Of a stretch of 64,000 nt of DNA, positions 29,481 through 37,777 are shown piece by piece. The stretch is from Streptomyces marinisediminis (GTDB lineage Bacteria > Actinomycetota > Actinomycetes > Streptomycetales > Streptomycetaceae), in contig NZ_JAPKFL010000027.1 of assembly GCF_026262575.1 (NCBI RefSeq), positions 1 to 64,000 of the forward strand, written 5' to 3'. Each line of letters opens with the position of its first letter. Within the stretch, counting starts at the first letter, position 1. The notes beneath the pieces are model-generated. The model worked only from the letters and a program-made list of their open reading frames with translations. It was not told the origin of the DNA and made no database searches. The position numbers and the translations under genes were made by a program.

Positions 29481-30239
29481 GTGGCGATGTCGAAGCCCGT
29501 GCCTGCCGTACCGTTCCGTTCGGTCCAGCACGCGCTGCGGCTGCTGGAGACCGTCTGCCGGCACGGCGACGGCATATCCGAGGACGGGCTCGCGCGCGGC
29601 ACCCGGCTGCCGCCCGCCCAGCTCACCCACCTGCTGGCCATGCTGCGCGCGGAGCGCTACCTGCGGCGCCTCCCCGACGGCGACTACGTCATCGGCGAGG
29701 CGTTCGCCCGGCTCGGCACCACCGGCAGCCGCCGGGTGCTGCGCGAACAGCTCCAGTGCAAGCTGGTGGAACTGCGCGACGACCTCGGCGCCGCGGTCTA
29801 CATCAGCCGCTACGAGGACGGCGAGGTGAAGATCACCCAGTTCGCCGCCGGGCGCCACGCGCCGCCGGTCACGGAGTGGGTGGACTTCAAGGCCGCGGCG
29901 CACGCCAGCGCCGTCGGCAAGGCGCTGCTCACCCAGCTCGACCACGACGGACGCCGCGACCACCTGGCCCGGCACAAGGCCGTCCGCCTCACCTCGCGCA
30001 CCACGACCAGCGAGCGGGCCCTGTTCTCCCAGCTCGACAGCCGCCCGCCGACCGTGCCGGTGCTGGACCTCCAGGAGTACGCCGTCGGCACCGTGTGCGC
30101 CGCCGTCCCGCTGACGGCCGGGACCTCGGTGGGCTGCCTGGCGGTCTCCATGCCGCTCCAGCACGCCCACCGGCTGCGCGGGGCGGCCCGCAAGCTGGGT
30201 CAGCAGGCGGCGCCGCTGCTGCTGTCGCTGTCCCTGTGA
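29481..30239 (+). CDS. IclR-family transcriptional regulator
   Basis: 252 residues. The winged-helix domain is FRSVQHALRLLETVCRHGDGISEDGLARGTRL split by its turn, with a wing RYLRRLPDGDYVIGEAF. The C-terminal IclR effector domain follows (AAHASAVGKALLTQL, the family hallmark, then YAVGTVCAAVPLTAG). The GTG at 29481 is preferred because GAGGGGG lies five bases upstream; an ATG two codons later is an alternative. Position between the ehu transporter and the divergent catabolic genes makes it the likely regulator of both. Confidence 0.9.
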   Translation: MAMSKPVPAVPFRSVQHALRLLETVCRHGDGISEDGLARGTRLPPAQLTHLLAMLRAERYLRRLPDGDYVIGEAFARLGTTGSRRVLREQLQCKLVELRDDLGAAVYISRYEDGEVKITQFAAGRHAPPVTEWVDFKAAAHASAVGKALLTQLDHDGRRDHLARHKAVRLTSRTTTSERALFSQLDSRPPTVPVLDLQEYAVGTVCAAVPLTAGTSVGCLAVSMPLQHAHRLRGAARKLGQQAAPLLLSLSL

Positions 30240-30356
30240 GGCGGAGGCGGCCCCGTGAGGCTGGGGCGGCGCCTGTGAGGCGGAGGCGGCGCCCGCCGGC
30301 GCCGAACGCCCGTGGTCACGAGCACCCGCGCGAGCACGGTAAGATTTTCGGCACGG

Positions 30357-30430
30357 GCGCCGCTAGCTCAGTTGGTTAGAGCAGCTGACTCTTAATCAGC
30401 GGGTCCGGGGTTCGAGTCCCTGGCGGCGCA
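30357..30430 (+). tRNA. tRNA-Lys (anticodon CTT), copy 2
   Basis: Identical 74 bases to copies 1 and 3 but on the plus strand. A TAAGAT box at 30340-30345 is a plausible -10 element about 11 bases before the mature 5' end. CCA is not encoded. Confidence 0.97.
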
Positions 30431-30447
30431 CCCGAGGGCCACGGCCC

Positions 30448-30486
30448 CCGAAGGCCCCGCACCGGTCACCCGGTGCGGGCCTTCGG
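30448..30486 (+). terminator. Terminator of tRNA-Lys copy 2
   Basis: Arms of 17-18 bases (CCGAAGGCCCCGCACCGG and its near-complement, one bulged C) around a TCAC loop. Confidence 0.75.
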
Positions 30487-30504
30487 CGTGTGCGGCCGTC
30501 CCGG

Positions 30505-31005
30505 TCACAGGCGGCGGTAGGAGAGCGTCTCGCCGACGGCCCCGGCGCGCCACAGGTCCTGGCAGGCGTCGGCCATGCGGTCCAGGCCGTCGACCACGCT
30601 GCCCCACACGATGCCGGGCACCCACCCGGCGTCGCCGTTGATCAGCAGGTTGTTGCGCTCGTAGAACAGCGCGAGGTCCACCACGGTGCGGCGGCCGGCG
30701 TGCGCGGCGTCGCTCTCGTACCCGTAGGAGGCGGTGGCGAGCTGGGTGTCGGTGAAGGTGAAGTAGCACAGGTCGCCCGGGATCGGGGTGATCGTCGGGT
30801 TCTCCAGCGGGGGCTCCTGCGGGGCGAACGGCTCCAGCAGGGCGTAGATCTCGTTGCGCGCGTACTTGGCGTGGTAGACGTCGCCGCTGAGCGGGAGCGC
30901 GTTCCACACCGCCGCGCAGGTGACCGGCGCCCGGTCGTCCAGCAGCTTCGCCGTGCAGCGCACGCCGCGCTTGTCGAGCGACACCTCGATGAAACGGTCG
31001 GCCAT
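30505..31005 (-). CDS. DUF3830 family protein
   Basis: 166 residues opening MADRFIEVSLDKRGVRCTAK, with LPLSGDVYHAKYARNEIYALL, ITPIPGDLCYF and VDLALFYERNNLL. This is the DUF3830 pattern, thought to have a cyclophilin-like barrel fold; no enzymatic activity is established. It sits with amidase and 2-hydroxyacid dehydrogenase genes on the same strand and probably belongs to their pathway. ATG at 31005 with AGGAGG (AGGAGGCACG) upstream. Ends 75 bases from tRNA-Lys copy 2. Confidence 0.85.
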   Translation of the reverse strand: MADRFIEVSLDKRGVRCTAKLLDDRAPVTCAAVWNALPLSGDVYHAKYARNEIYALLEPFAPQEPPLENPTITPIPGDLCYFTFTDTQLATASYGYESDAAHAGRRTVVDLALFYERNNLLINGDAGWVPGIVWGSVVDGLDRMADACQDLWRAGAVGETLSYRRL

Positions 31006-31225
31006 CGTGCCTCCTGGTCGTTGCGTTGCGCGACGGTCGCGCGGTGGGGGTGCGCGGGCGGGGCCCGCGGGTCGGGTGCGCCGGTGGGCGCGCGGTGCGC
31101 CGGACGCGAGGGGTGCGCGGGGGTGTGCTGACCCGGGCGCGCCGGGGTGCGCGCGGGTCGGTGGGTGCGGGCCGTTGGGCGCGGTCGGTGCGCGCGCCGG
31201 CGGGGGCGGACCGCGCCCGGCGGGG

Positions 31226-32653
31226 TCAGTGCGGCTCGACGGGCGGCTCGGCCGGGGGAGGGGGCGGGGGCAGCTCGGGCAGGCCGGTGCCGTACAGGGC
31301 GTGCGCGGCGCGCAGCACCAGGGCGTCGGCGTGCCGGGCGGCGACGAGCTGGACGCCGATGGGCAGCCCCTGGGCGTCCAGCCCGCACGGCACGCTGGCG
31401 GCGGGCTGCTGGGTGAGGTTGAACGGGTAGCTGAACGGCGTCCAGCTCGTCCAGCGCCGGTGCGGCGAGCCCTCGGGGACCTCCACCCCGCGGGCGAACG
31501 CGGTCGTCGGCGTGGTCGGCGTCACCAGCAGGTCGTGGCGCTGGTGGAAGGCGCCCATGGCCGCCCCGAGCGCCATGCGGACGTCGACGGCCGCCAGGTA
31601 GTCCAGCGCCGAGTACGCCGCGCCCTGGTCGATCACCTCGACGAGCGCGGGGTCCAGGCGCGCGCGCTGCCCGGCGTCCAGCCCCTGGGTGACCCGGGCC
31701 ACCCCGGCGAACCACAGCACGTGGAACGCCTCCACCGGGTCCTCGAAGCCGGGGTCGGCCTCCTCCACCTCGGCGCCGAGCGCGGCCAGGGCGTCCACCG
31801 CGCGGCGCACGGCCGCGGCCACGTCCGGCGCCACCGGCACCCGGCCGCCGAAGTCGGGGGAGTAGGCCACCCGCAGTCCGGCGACCCCGCCGGCGAGCTG
31901 GTCGCGGAAGTGTCCGGCCGGCGGGTCCAGCGCCGACCAGTCGCGCGGGTCGGCGCCGCTGACGACGTCCATGAGCAGCGCCGCGTCGGCCGCGTCCCGG
32001 GTCATCGGGCCGACGTGGGCGAGCGTGCCGAAGGCGCTGGCCGGGTACAGCGGCACCCGCCCGTAGGTGGGCTTGAGCGCGAACAGGCCGCTGAAGGCGG
32101 CCGGGATGCGCACCGAGCCGCCGCCGTCGGTGCCCAGCGACAGCGGGCCGGCGCCGAGCACGACGGCGGCGGCGCTGCCGCCGCTGGAGCCGCCCGCGGT
32201 GCGCGCGGGGTCGTAGGGGTTGCCGGTCGACCCGTGCCGGGGGCTGTCGGTGACGCCCTTCCAGCCGAACTCGGGGGTCGTCGTCTTGCCCAGGAACACC
32301 GCGCCGTGCTCGCGCAGCCGGGCGACCGACGGCGCGTCCTCCTCCCAGGGGCCGGCGTCGCCGATCGTCCAGGAGCCCTTGTAGGTGGGGGAGCCGCGCA
32401 GCAGCAGGATGTCCTTGACCGTCACCGGGACGCCGTCGACGAGCCCGGCGGGCTCGCCGCGCCGCCAGCGCTCGGTGGCGGCGCGCGCCTGGTCCAGCGC
32501 GCCGTCCGCGTCGATGCGCACGAAGGCGTTCACCCGCGGGTCGACGGCCTCGGCGCGCTCCAGCGCCGCCCGCGTGGCCTCCGCGGGCGAGAAGTCCCCC
32601 GCGGCGTAGCCCGCGACGAGCTGGGCCGCCGTCAGGGCGGTGAGATCGGTCAA
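31226..32653 (-). CDS. Amidase-signature family amidohydrolase
   Basis: 475 residues. The catalytic Lys is in GVPVTVKDILLL and the amidase signature Ser-cisSer region is RTAGGSSGGSAAAVVLGAGPLSLGTDGGGSVR, read in two parts. It hydrolyses an amide, or is a carbamoyl-type hydrolase. TTG start at 32653 with GGGAGG six bases upstream. The dehydrogenase gene ends 13 bases upstream, so they are co-transcribed. The substrate is probably a compound imported or produced by this locus. Confidence 0.9.
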   Translation of the reverse strand: MTDLTALTAAQLVAGYAAGDFSPAEATRAALERAEAVDPRVNAFVRIDADGALDQARAATERWRRGEPAGLVDGVPVTVKDILLLRGSPTYKGSWTIGDAGPWEEDAPSVARLREHGAVFLGKTTTPEFGWKGVTDSPRHGSTGNPYDPARTAGGSSGGSAAAVVLGAGPLSLGTDGGGSVRIPAAFSGLFALKPTYGRVPLYPASAFGTLAHVGPMTRDAADAALLMDVVSGADPRDWSALDPPAGHFRDQLAGGVAGLRVAYSPDFGGRVPVAPDVAAAVRRAVDALAALGAEVEEADPGFEDPVEAFHVLWFAGVARVTQGLDAGQRARLDPALVEVIDQGAAYSALDYLAAVDVRMALGAAMGAFHQRHDLLVTPTTPTTAFARGVEVPEGSPHRRWTSWTPFSYPFNLTQQPAASVPCGLDAQGLPIGVQLVAARHADALVLRAAHALYGTGLPELPPPPPPAEPPVEPH

Positions 32654-32666
32654 CGCGTTCCTCCCG

Positions 32667-33626
32667 TCAGTGTGCCGGGACGTAGCCCAGCTCCTTGTCG
32701 ACGACGTTGAGCAGCGGCGTGCCCGCCGCCCAGCGGTCGAAGTTGTCGCAGAACTGCTCGGCCAGGTCCTGGCGCCAGCCGATCGTGTCGCCGCTCATGT
32801 GCGGGGAGATCCACAGGTTCGGCGCGTCCCACAGCTCGCTGTCCGGCGCCAGCGGCTCGGCGTCGAACACGTCCAGCGCCGCCGCCCGCGGCCGGCCCGC
32901 CCGCAGCGCGGCCACCAGGTCGGCGCTGACGACGTGGGCGCCGCGGCCGATGTTGACGAAGCCCGTGGCCCGCCGCATCCGGGCGAAGGCGGCGGCGTCG
33001 AACAGGTTCTCCGTCGCCGGGGTGAGCGGGGCGGCGCACACCACCCAGTCCGCGTCCGGCAGCAGCGTGTCCAGGGCTTCGCTGCCGTGGACACGGCCGA
33101 ATTCCGCGTCCTCCTTTTCTCTCCGCCCGATGACTTCCACCGTGACACCCAGTGCCGTGAGGGTACGTCCGATAGCCCGGCCGATCGGGCCGGAACCGAC
33201 CACCACGGCGCGTGTTCCGCCGACCCGCATGGTCTCGCGGTGCCGCCACTCGCGCGAGCGCTGCAATTCCCATGTCCCGGCAAAATCCTTGGCCATTGCC
33301 AGCACCAGTCCGGCCACGTATTCGGCGATCGGCTGGTCGAACACGCCGCGGGCGTTGGTGATCACCGTGTCGGACCCGGCCAGCTCCGGCAGCAGCCGGT
33401 CCACCCCGGCGCTGGCCGTGTGCACCCAGCCGGGCCGGCGTCCGTCGCCCGCCCACGCGGTGCGCACAGCGTCGGAAAGGAAGTTCCACACCAGCAGCAC
33501 GTCGGCCTCGGGCAGTTGCGCGGCCAGCCCGGCCTCGTCGGTGTGCACGACCTCGGCTCGCCCGGCCAGTCGGCGCAGGTCGGGCAGCGGCTCGTCGTCG
33601 AGGACCAGGACGCGGGGCTTTGACAT
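32667..33626 (-). CDS. D-2-hydroxyacid dehydrogenase family protein
   Basis: 319 residues. The NAD-binding motif is AVVVGSGPIGRAIGR. Catalytic residues of the family appear as NIGRGAHV (Arg), FDAEPL (Glu) and ISPHMSGDT (His). Substrate-side ASAGVDRLLP and TNARGVFDQPIAEYV match the D-isomer-specific 2-hydroxyacid dehydrogenase pattern. It reduces or oxidises a 2-oxo/2-hydroxy acid with NAD(P). ATG at 33626. First gene of the leftward unit that continues with the amidase and perhaps DUF3830. Confidence 0.9.
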   Translation of the reverse strand: MSKPRVLVLDDEPLPDLRRLAGRAEVVHTDEAGLAAQLPEADVLLVWNFLSDAVRTAWAGDGRRPGWVHTASAGVDRLLPELAGSDTVITNARGVFDQPIAEYVAGLVLAMAKDFAGTWELQRSREWRHRETMRVGGTRAVVVGSGPIGRAIGRTLTALGVTVEVIGRREKEDAEFGRVHGSEALDTLLPDADWVVCAAPLTPATENLFDAAAFARMRRATGFVNIGRGAHVVSADLVAALRAGRPRAAALDVFDAEPLAPDSELWDAPNLWISPHMSGDTIGWRQDLAEQFCDNFDRWAAGTPLLNVVDKELGYVPAH

Positions 33627-33699
33627 GGGCGGGAAACCCTTCCGAAACGCGGCGGAGTTTTCTCAAACCCCGTGCGGAGTAAGACGAACAGGCGGAGGA

Positions 33700-33741
33700 T
33701 TGACCACGGTAGGTACGGGAAACTACCTTCGTCAACGAAGG
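33700..33741 (+). promoter_or_regulatory. Promoter with overlapping palindromic operator
   Basis: TTGACC at 33700-33705 and TACCTT at 33724-33729 are spaced 18 bases apart. A perfect inverted repeat CCTTCGT-CA-ACGAAGG spans 33726-33741 and overlaps the -10 box, a layout suited to repression. A second, weaker GGTAG/CTACC pair (33708-33727) covers the spacer. Located in the divergent region between the dehydrogenase and isomerase genes. Confidence 0.6.
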
Positions 33742-33838
33742 CATCTGACCCGGCGTCTCCGGCTTCCGTCCCGGCTTTCGTTTTTCGCTCTCCTTCTTGC
33801 GGCCATAGGCCATACCTGCGTCTGTTGAGGGGCTCGCA

Positions 33839-34813
33839 ATGGATGTCTCGTTTCTCGGCGGTCCTGAGCCGCAGCGCGGCGTGGGGATCGTGGCGCCTTT
33901 CGATTTCGCGCTCGACCGCGAGCTGTGGCGCTGGGTCCCCGACGACGTCTCCCTGCACCTCACCCGCACCCCCTTCGTCCCGGTCGAGGTGAGCCTGGAC
34001 CTCGCGCGGCTGGTCAGCGAGCACGAGACGCTGCGCGAGGCCGTGCAGGCGCTGTCGGCCGTCTCGCCCGAGGTCGTCGCCTACGCCTGCACCTCGGGCT
34101 CCTTCGTCGGCGGGCAGGCCGGCGAGCTGGCGATGAGCGCGGCCATGAGCCACGCGGGCGAGATGCCCGCGCTCACCACCTCCGGAGCCCTGCTGGCCGC
34201 GCTGCGCGAGCTCGGCGCCCGCAGGGTCGCGCTGGTCACCCCGTACACCAAGTCCGTCACCGACTCGCTGGAGGACTTTCTCGGCGAGGCCGGGATCGAG
34301 GTGACCGGGCGCAGCTACCTGGGCCTGACCCGGGAGATCTGGCGCGTGCCCTACCGCGACGTGACCGGCATGGCGCGCGACGCCACGGCCGCCGGCGCGC
34401 CCGACGCGCTGTTCATCAGCTGCACCAACCTGCCCACCTACGACGTCATCCCGCAGTTGGAGGCCGAGCTGCGCATGCCGGTGCTCTCGGCCAACCAGGT
34501 GACGGTGTGGGCGGCGCTGCACCGCATCGGCAAGCAGGCCGTCGGCCCCTACCAGGCGCTGCTGGACCCGGTGGCCCGAACCGGCCCGGCGGCGATGACG
34601 CCGTCGGGACCCGACGCGGGCACCGGGCCGCCCGGGCCCGGCGCCGAGCCGGAGCGGGGCCCGGGCGGAGCCGACGGGCCGCCGGAGCCGGGCGCGGGCC
34701 CGGCGTCCGAGGTGGCCCTCGCCGGCTCCGCGCTCCCGGGCCCGGCCGCCGACGCCGAACTGGCCGACCCGCTCGCGGAGCCGCTCTACCCCGACGACCC
34801 GCCGCCCCGGTGA
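33839..34813 (+). CDS. Maleate isomerase / Asp-Glu racemase superfamily protein (EutA-like), two-cysteine form
   Basis: 324 residues. The conserved halves carry VVAYACTSGSFVGG with the first catalytic Cys and ALFISCTNLPTYDVIPQLE with the second, followed by PVLSANQVTVWAALH. Two Cys residues fit an isomerase/racemase mechanism as in maleate cis-trans isomerase. A C-terminal extension of about 75 Pro/Gly/Ala residues is unusual for the family and low in complexity. ATG at 33839 after GAGGGG. The next gene is a paralogue. Confidence 0.85.
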   Translation: MDVSFLGGPEPQRGVGIVAPFDFALDRELWRWVPDDVSLHLTRTPFVPVEVSLDLARLVSEHETLREAVQALSAVSPEVVAYACTSGSFVGGQAGELAMSAAMSHAGEMPALTTSGALLAALRELGARRVALVTPYTKSVTDSLEDFLGEAGIEVTGRSYLGLTREIWRVPYRDVTGMARDATAAGAPDALFISCTNLPTYDVIPQLEAELRMPVLSANQVTVWAALHRIGKQAVGPYQALLDPVARTGPAAMTPSGPDAGTGPPGPGAEPERGPGGADGPPEPGAGPASEVALAGSALPGPAADAELADPLAEPLYPDDPPPR

Positions 34814-34854
34814 GCCGATTCCCCCCAACCCCCGCGTGAGAAACGGAGCCCCCC

Positions 34855-35598
34855 ATGCAGCACGCCGCGTCCGGTGACGGCCGGGCCGTCGGATTCCTCT
34901 ACCCCGGCTACTCCGCCCAGGACGACTACCCCCGGCTGGAGGCCATGGTGCGCGAGGCGGGGGCCGACGTGCGGCTCCCGCTGGTCCACACCGACATCGG
35001 GGAGGACGCGCACCGGGTGGACGCCCTGCTGGAGATGGGCTCCGCGCACCGGCTCGCCGAGGGCATGGCCGAGCTGGCCGGGCGCGGCGCGCGGGCCGTG
35101 GTGTGGGCGTGCACCTCGGCGAGCTTCGTCTTCGGCTGGGACGGCGCCCACGAGCAGGTGCGCGAGCTGGCCCGGGTCGCCGGGGTGCCCGCCTCCAGCA
35201 CGTCCTTCGCCTTCGTGCACGCCGCGCGGGCCCTGGGCGTGACCCGCGTCGCCGTCGCCGCCACGTACCCGACCGACGTCGCCGAGCACTTCGCCGCGTT
35301 CCTGAAGGCGGCCGGCATCGAGGTCGTCGCGCTGCGCGGCAGCGGCATCATCACCGCCGCCGAGGTGGGCACCTGGGGCCGCGAGGAGGTGCTCACCATG
35401 GCCGGGGCCGGGGACCACGCCGACGCGCAGGCCGTGCTGCTGCCGGACACCGCGCTGCACACGGCCGAGGTCGTCGGCGACCTGGAGGCGGCCCTGGGCA
35501 AGCCGGTGCTCACCGCCAACCAGGCCACGCTGTGGGAGGGCCTGCGCCTGCTGGACCTCACCGTCACCGCCCCCCGGCTCGGCGCGCTGTTCGCCTGA
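34855..35598 (+). CDS. Maleate isomerase / arylmalonate decarboxylase-like paralogue, single-cysteine form
   Basis: 247 residues. It keeps the first Cys in AVVWACTSASFVFGWDG, but the second Cys position reads AVLLPDTALHTAEVV with Asp in its place. PVLTANQATLWEGLR is conserved. A single Cys resembles arylmalonate decarboxylases rather than racemases, so this protein may catalyse a decarboxylation or have lost isomerase activity. ATG at 34855 with GGAG upstream; it lies 41 bases after the two-cysteine paralogue, so they are likely co-expressed. Confidence 0.82.
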   Translation: MQHAASGDGRAVGFLYPGYSAQDDYPRLEAMVREAGADVRLPLVHTDIGEDAHRVDALLEMGSAHRLAEGMAELAGRGARAVVWACTSASFVFGWDGAHEQVRELARVAGVPASSTSFAFVHAARALGVTRVAVAATYPTDVAEHFAAFLKAAGIEVVALRGSGIITAAEVGTWGREEVLTMAGAGDHADAQAVLLPDTALHTAEVVGDLEAALGKPVLTANQATLWEGLRLLDLTVTAPRLGALFA

Positions 35599-35739
35599 CG
35601 GCGGGCGGCGCCTGGCGGCGGCGGGGGGTGAGCGTCCCCCTGGCGGGGCGGGGCGCCAGGCGGTGCGCGTCGTGCGCGGCGTCCGGCGCCCCGCACCGCC
35701 TGCTGGTGCGCGGCCCCTGCCGGCGTGGGCTCCGCGCGG

Positions 35740-37494
35740 CTACCCGGCCGCCAGCAGGGCCGAGATGCGCTCGGCGGCCACCGGCTTGGAGTAGTGCCAC
35801 CCCTGGCCGGTGTCGCAGCCGATCAGCCGGAGCCGCTCGGCCTGCGCGGGGTCCTCGACGCACTCGGCGGTCACCGTCAGGCCCAGCTTGTGGGCCAGCT
35901 CCACGAGCGTGGCGACGATCGCCTCGTCCGCGTTGCCCCGGTGCGCGGGGCTCTGGAAGCCCCGCACCAGGGTGCCGTCCAGCTTGAGCGTGCGCACCGG
36001 GAGCCGGCTGAGGTAGGCGAGGTTGGAGTAGCCGGTGCCGAAGTCGTCGATGGCGATGCGCACGCCCATGTCGGACAGGGCGTGCAGCGCGCGCAGGGGC
36101 CGGCCGGCCGGTGCGACGCCGGCGGACTCGGTCAGTTCGAGCTGGAGCAGGCCCGGCGGCAGACCCGTCTCGCGCAGGACCGCGGCCACGTCCGCCACCA
36201 GGTCGGAGTCCCACACCTGGCGCACCGCCACGTTCACCGACACGTACGGGGGGGCGCCGGTGTGCTCCAGTTGCCAGCGCCGGGCCTGGCGGCACGATTC
36301 GGCGAGCGCCCACCGGCCCAGCGGGACGATCGCGCCGGTCTCCTCGGCGAGCGAGATGAAGTCCCCGGGCGCGAGCGTGCCCAGGTGCGGGTGGCGCCAG
36401 CGCGTCAGGGCCTCGACGCCGCGCAGCGTCCCGTCGGCCAGGGAGACGATCGGCTGGAACTCCAGGGTGAACTCGCCGCGCTCGACGGCCGGAAGCAGGG
36501 CGCGGGAGAGCGCCTGGTGGGTCATCCGGCGCGCGTTGCGCTCGGCGTCGAACAGCGTCCAGCGGGCCTTGCCGTCGGCCTTCGCCCAGTAGAGCGTGGT
36601 GTCGGCGTCCTGCATCAGCTCCGTCGCGCTCGTCCCGGCGACCGGCCGTTCGACGATGCCGACGCTGGCCGTGACGGTGTGGCGCCGGCCGGAGAGGTCG
36701 AAGGGCCGCCCGGCCAGGTCGGCCAGGACGGCGTCGGCGAGGTCGGTGAGCTGCTGGGTGCCGGTGGAGCCCTCGACGAGCAGCGCGAACTCGTCGCCGC
36801 CCAGCCGGGCCACGAGCTGGCCGCCGTCGCGCTGCCCGGCGGCGCAGTGCACCAGGCGCTGCGCGACGGCCGCCAGCAGGGCGTCCCCGGCCGCGTGGCC
36901 CAGCGTGTCGTTGACGGCCTTGAACCCGTCCACGTCCAGGTAGCACACGCCGACGCGGCCGGTGGCGCTGTCGGTGAGCGCGGCGCTGAGCCGCTGGAAG
37001 AACAGCGCCCGGTTGGGCAGCCGGGTGACGGGGTCGTGGAGCTGGAGGTGGCGCAGGCGGTCGCGCAGGGCGCGGTGCTCGCTGACGTCCGCGATCGACA
37101 GCAGCGCGGGCGCACCGGGCGCGCCGGCCGGGGCGAGCGTGACCTCCGCCCACAGCAGCCTGCCGTCGGGGTGCTTGAGCCGGCGCGTGCGGGTGACCTC
37201 CCCCCGGTCCCCGCGCAGGACCGCGGCGCAGGCGGCCCGGGTGGGCTCGTCCAGTCCCAGCGGGGCCAGCTCGCTGACCGGCAGTCCGGTCAGCTCCTCG
37301 GCCGGGGCGTCCATGAGTCGCCCGAACGCCGGGTTGGCGGCCAGGACGCGGCCCGCGGGATCGACGACGGCCATGGCCAGCCGGGCGCCGTCGAACGCGG
37401 CGCGGAACCACCGACCACTACTCTCCGTGATCAGGCGGGGTGCTGCTCCGGTGGCGTGCGGGCCGTCGCCCGGCGCGTCCAGGCTTGCGTTCAC
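35740..37494 (-). CDS. PAS-GGDEF-EAL cyclic-di-GMP turnover protein
   Basis: 584 residues without membrane spans. There is a PAS domain (FDGARLAMAVVDPAGRVLAAN, about residues 25-145). The GGDEF domain has an intact RLGGDEFALL active site and a HDPVTRLPNRALFF start. The EAL domain has VEALTRWRHP, LQLELTES, IAIDDFGTGYSNLAYL, LKLDGTLV and AECVED, so its metal and catalytic residues also look intact. It could both make and degrade c-di-GMP, a key developmental signal in Streptomyces. GTG start at 37494. Confidence 0.92.
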   Translation of the reverse strand: MNASLDAPGDGPHATGAAPRLITESSGRWFRAAFDGARLAMAVVDPAGRVLAANPAFGRLMDAPAEELTGLPVSELAPLGLDEPTRAACAAVLRGDRGEVTRTRRLKHPDGRLLWAEVTLAPAGAPGAPALLSIADVSEHRALRDRLRHLQLHDPVTRLPNRALFFQRLSAALTDSATGRVGVCYLDVDGFKAVNDTLGHAAGDALLAAVAQRLVHCAAGQRDGGQLVARLGGDEFALLVEGSTGTQQLTDLADAVLADLAGRPFDLSGRRHTVTASVGIVERPVAGTSATELMQDADTTLYWAKADGKARWTLFDAERNARRMTHQALSRALLPAVERGEFTLEFQPIVSLADGTLRGVEALTRWRHPHLGTLAPGDFISLAEETGAIVPLGRWALAESCRQARRWQLEHTGAPPYVSVNVAVRQVWDSDLVADVAAVLRETGLPPGLLQLELTESAGVAPAGRPLRALHALSDMGVRIAIDDFGTGYSNLAYLSRLPVRTLKLDGTLVRGFQSPAHRGNADEAIVATLVELAHKLGLTVTAECVEDPAQAERLRLIGCDTGQGWHYSKPVAAERISALLAAG

Positions 37495-37777
37495 CGATCG
37501 CTCCCGGAGGGGTTCGTGACGGGAAAGTCAGCCGATCATAGGGGGTTCTGGTCGGGTTGGGCCAGCAACGTCCACGTGGGTGACACCCGGGACGGGGACG
37601 CGGGCGCACACCAGTGCGGTACTTCGGGGTCACACGGGGGCGCCCGGCGTGGCTACGCAAAGTGAAACCCGGCCCTGGGCTCGCTCGGCCTAGTCCAGCG
37701 GGACGAAACGGGAGGTATCGGAACACAGTGGAGCAGGACATCCGTGATCCGTCCCGGTCCGCTCCCCGGAGGTCGAC

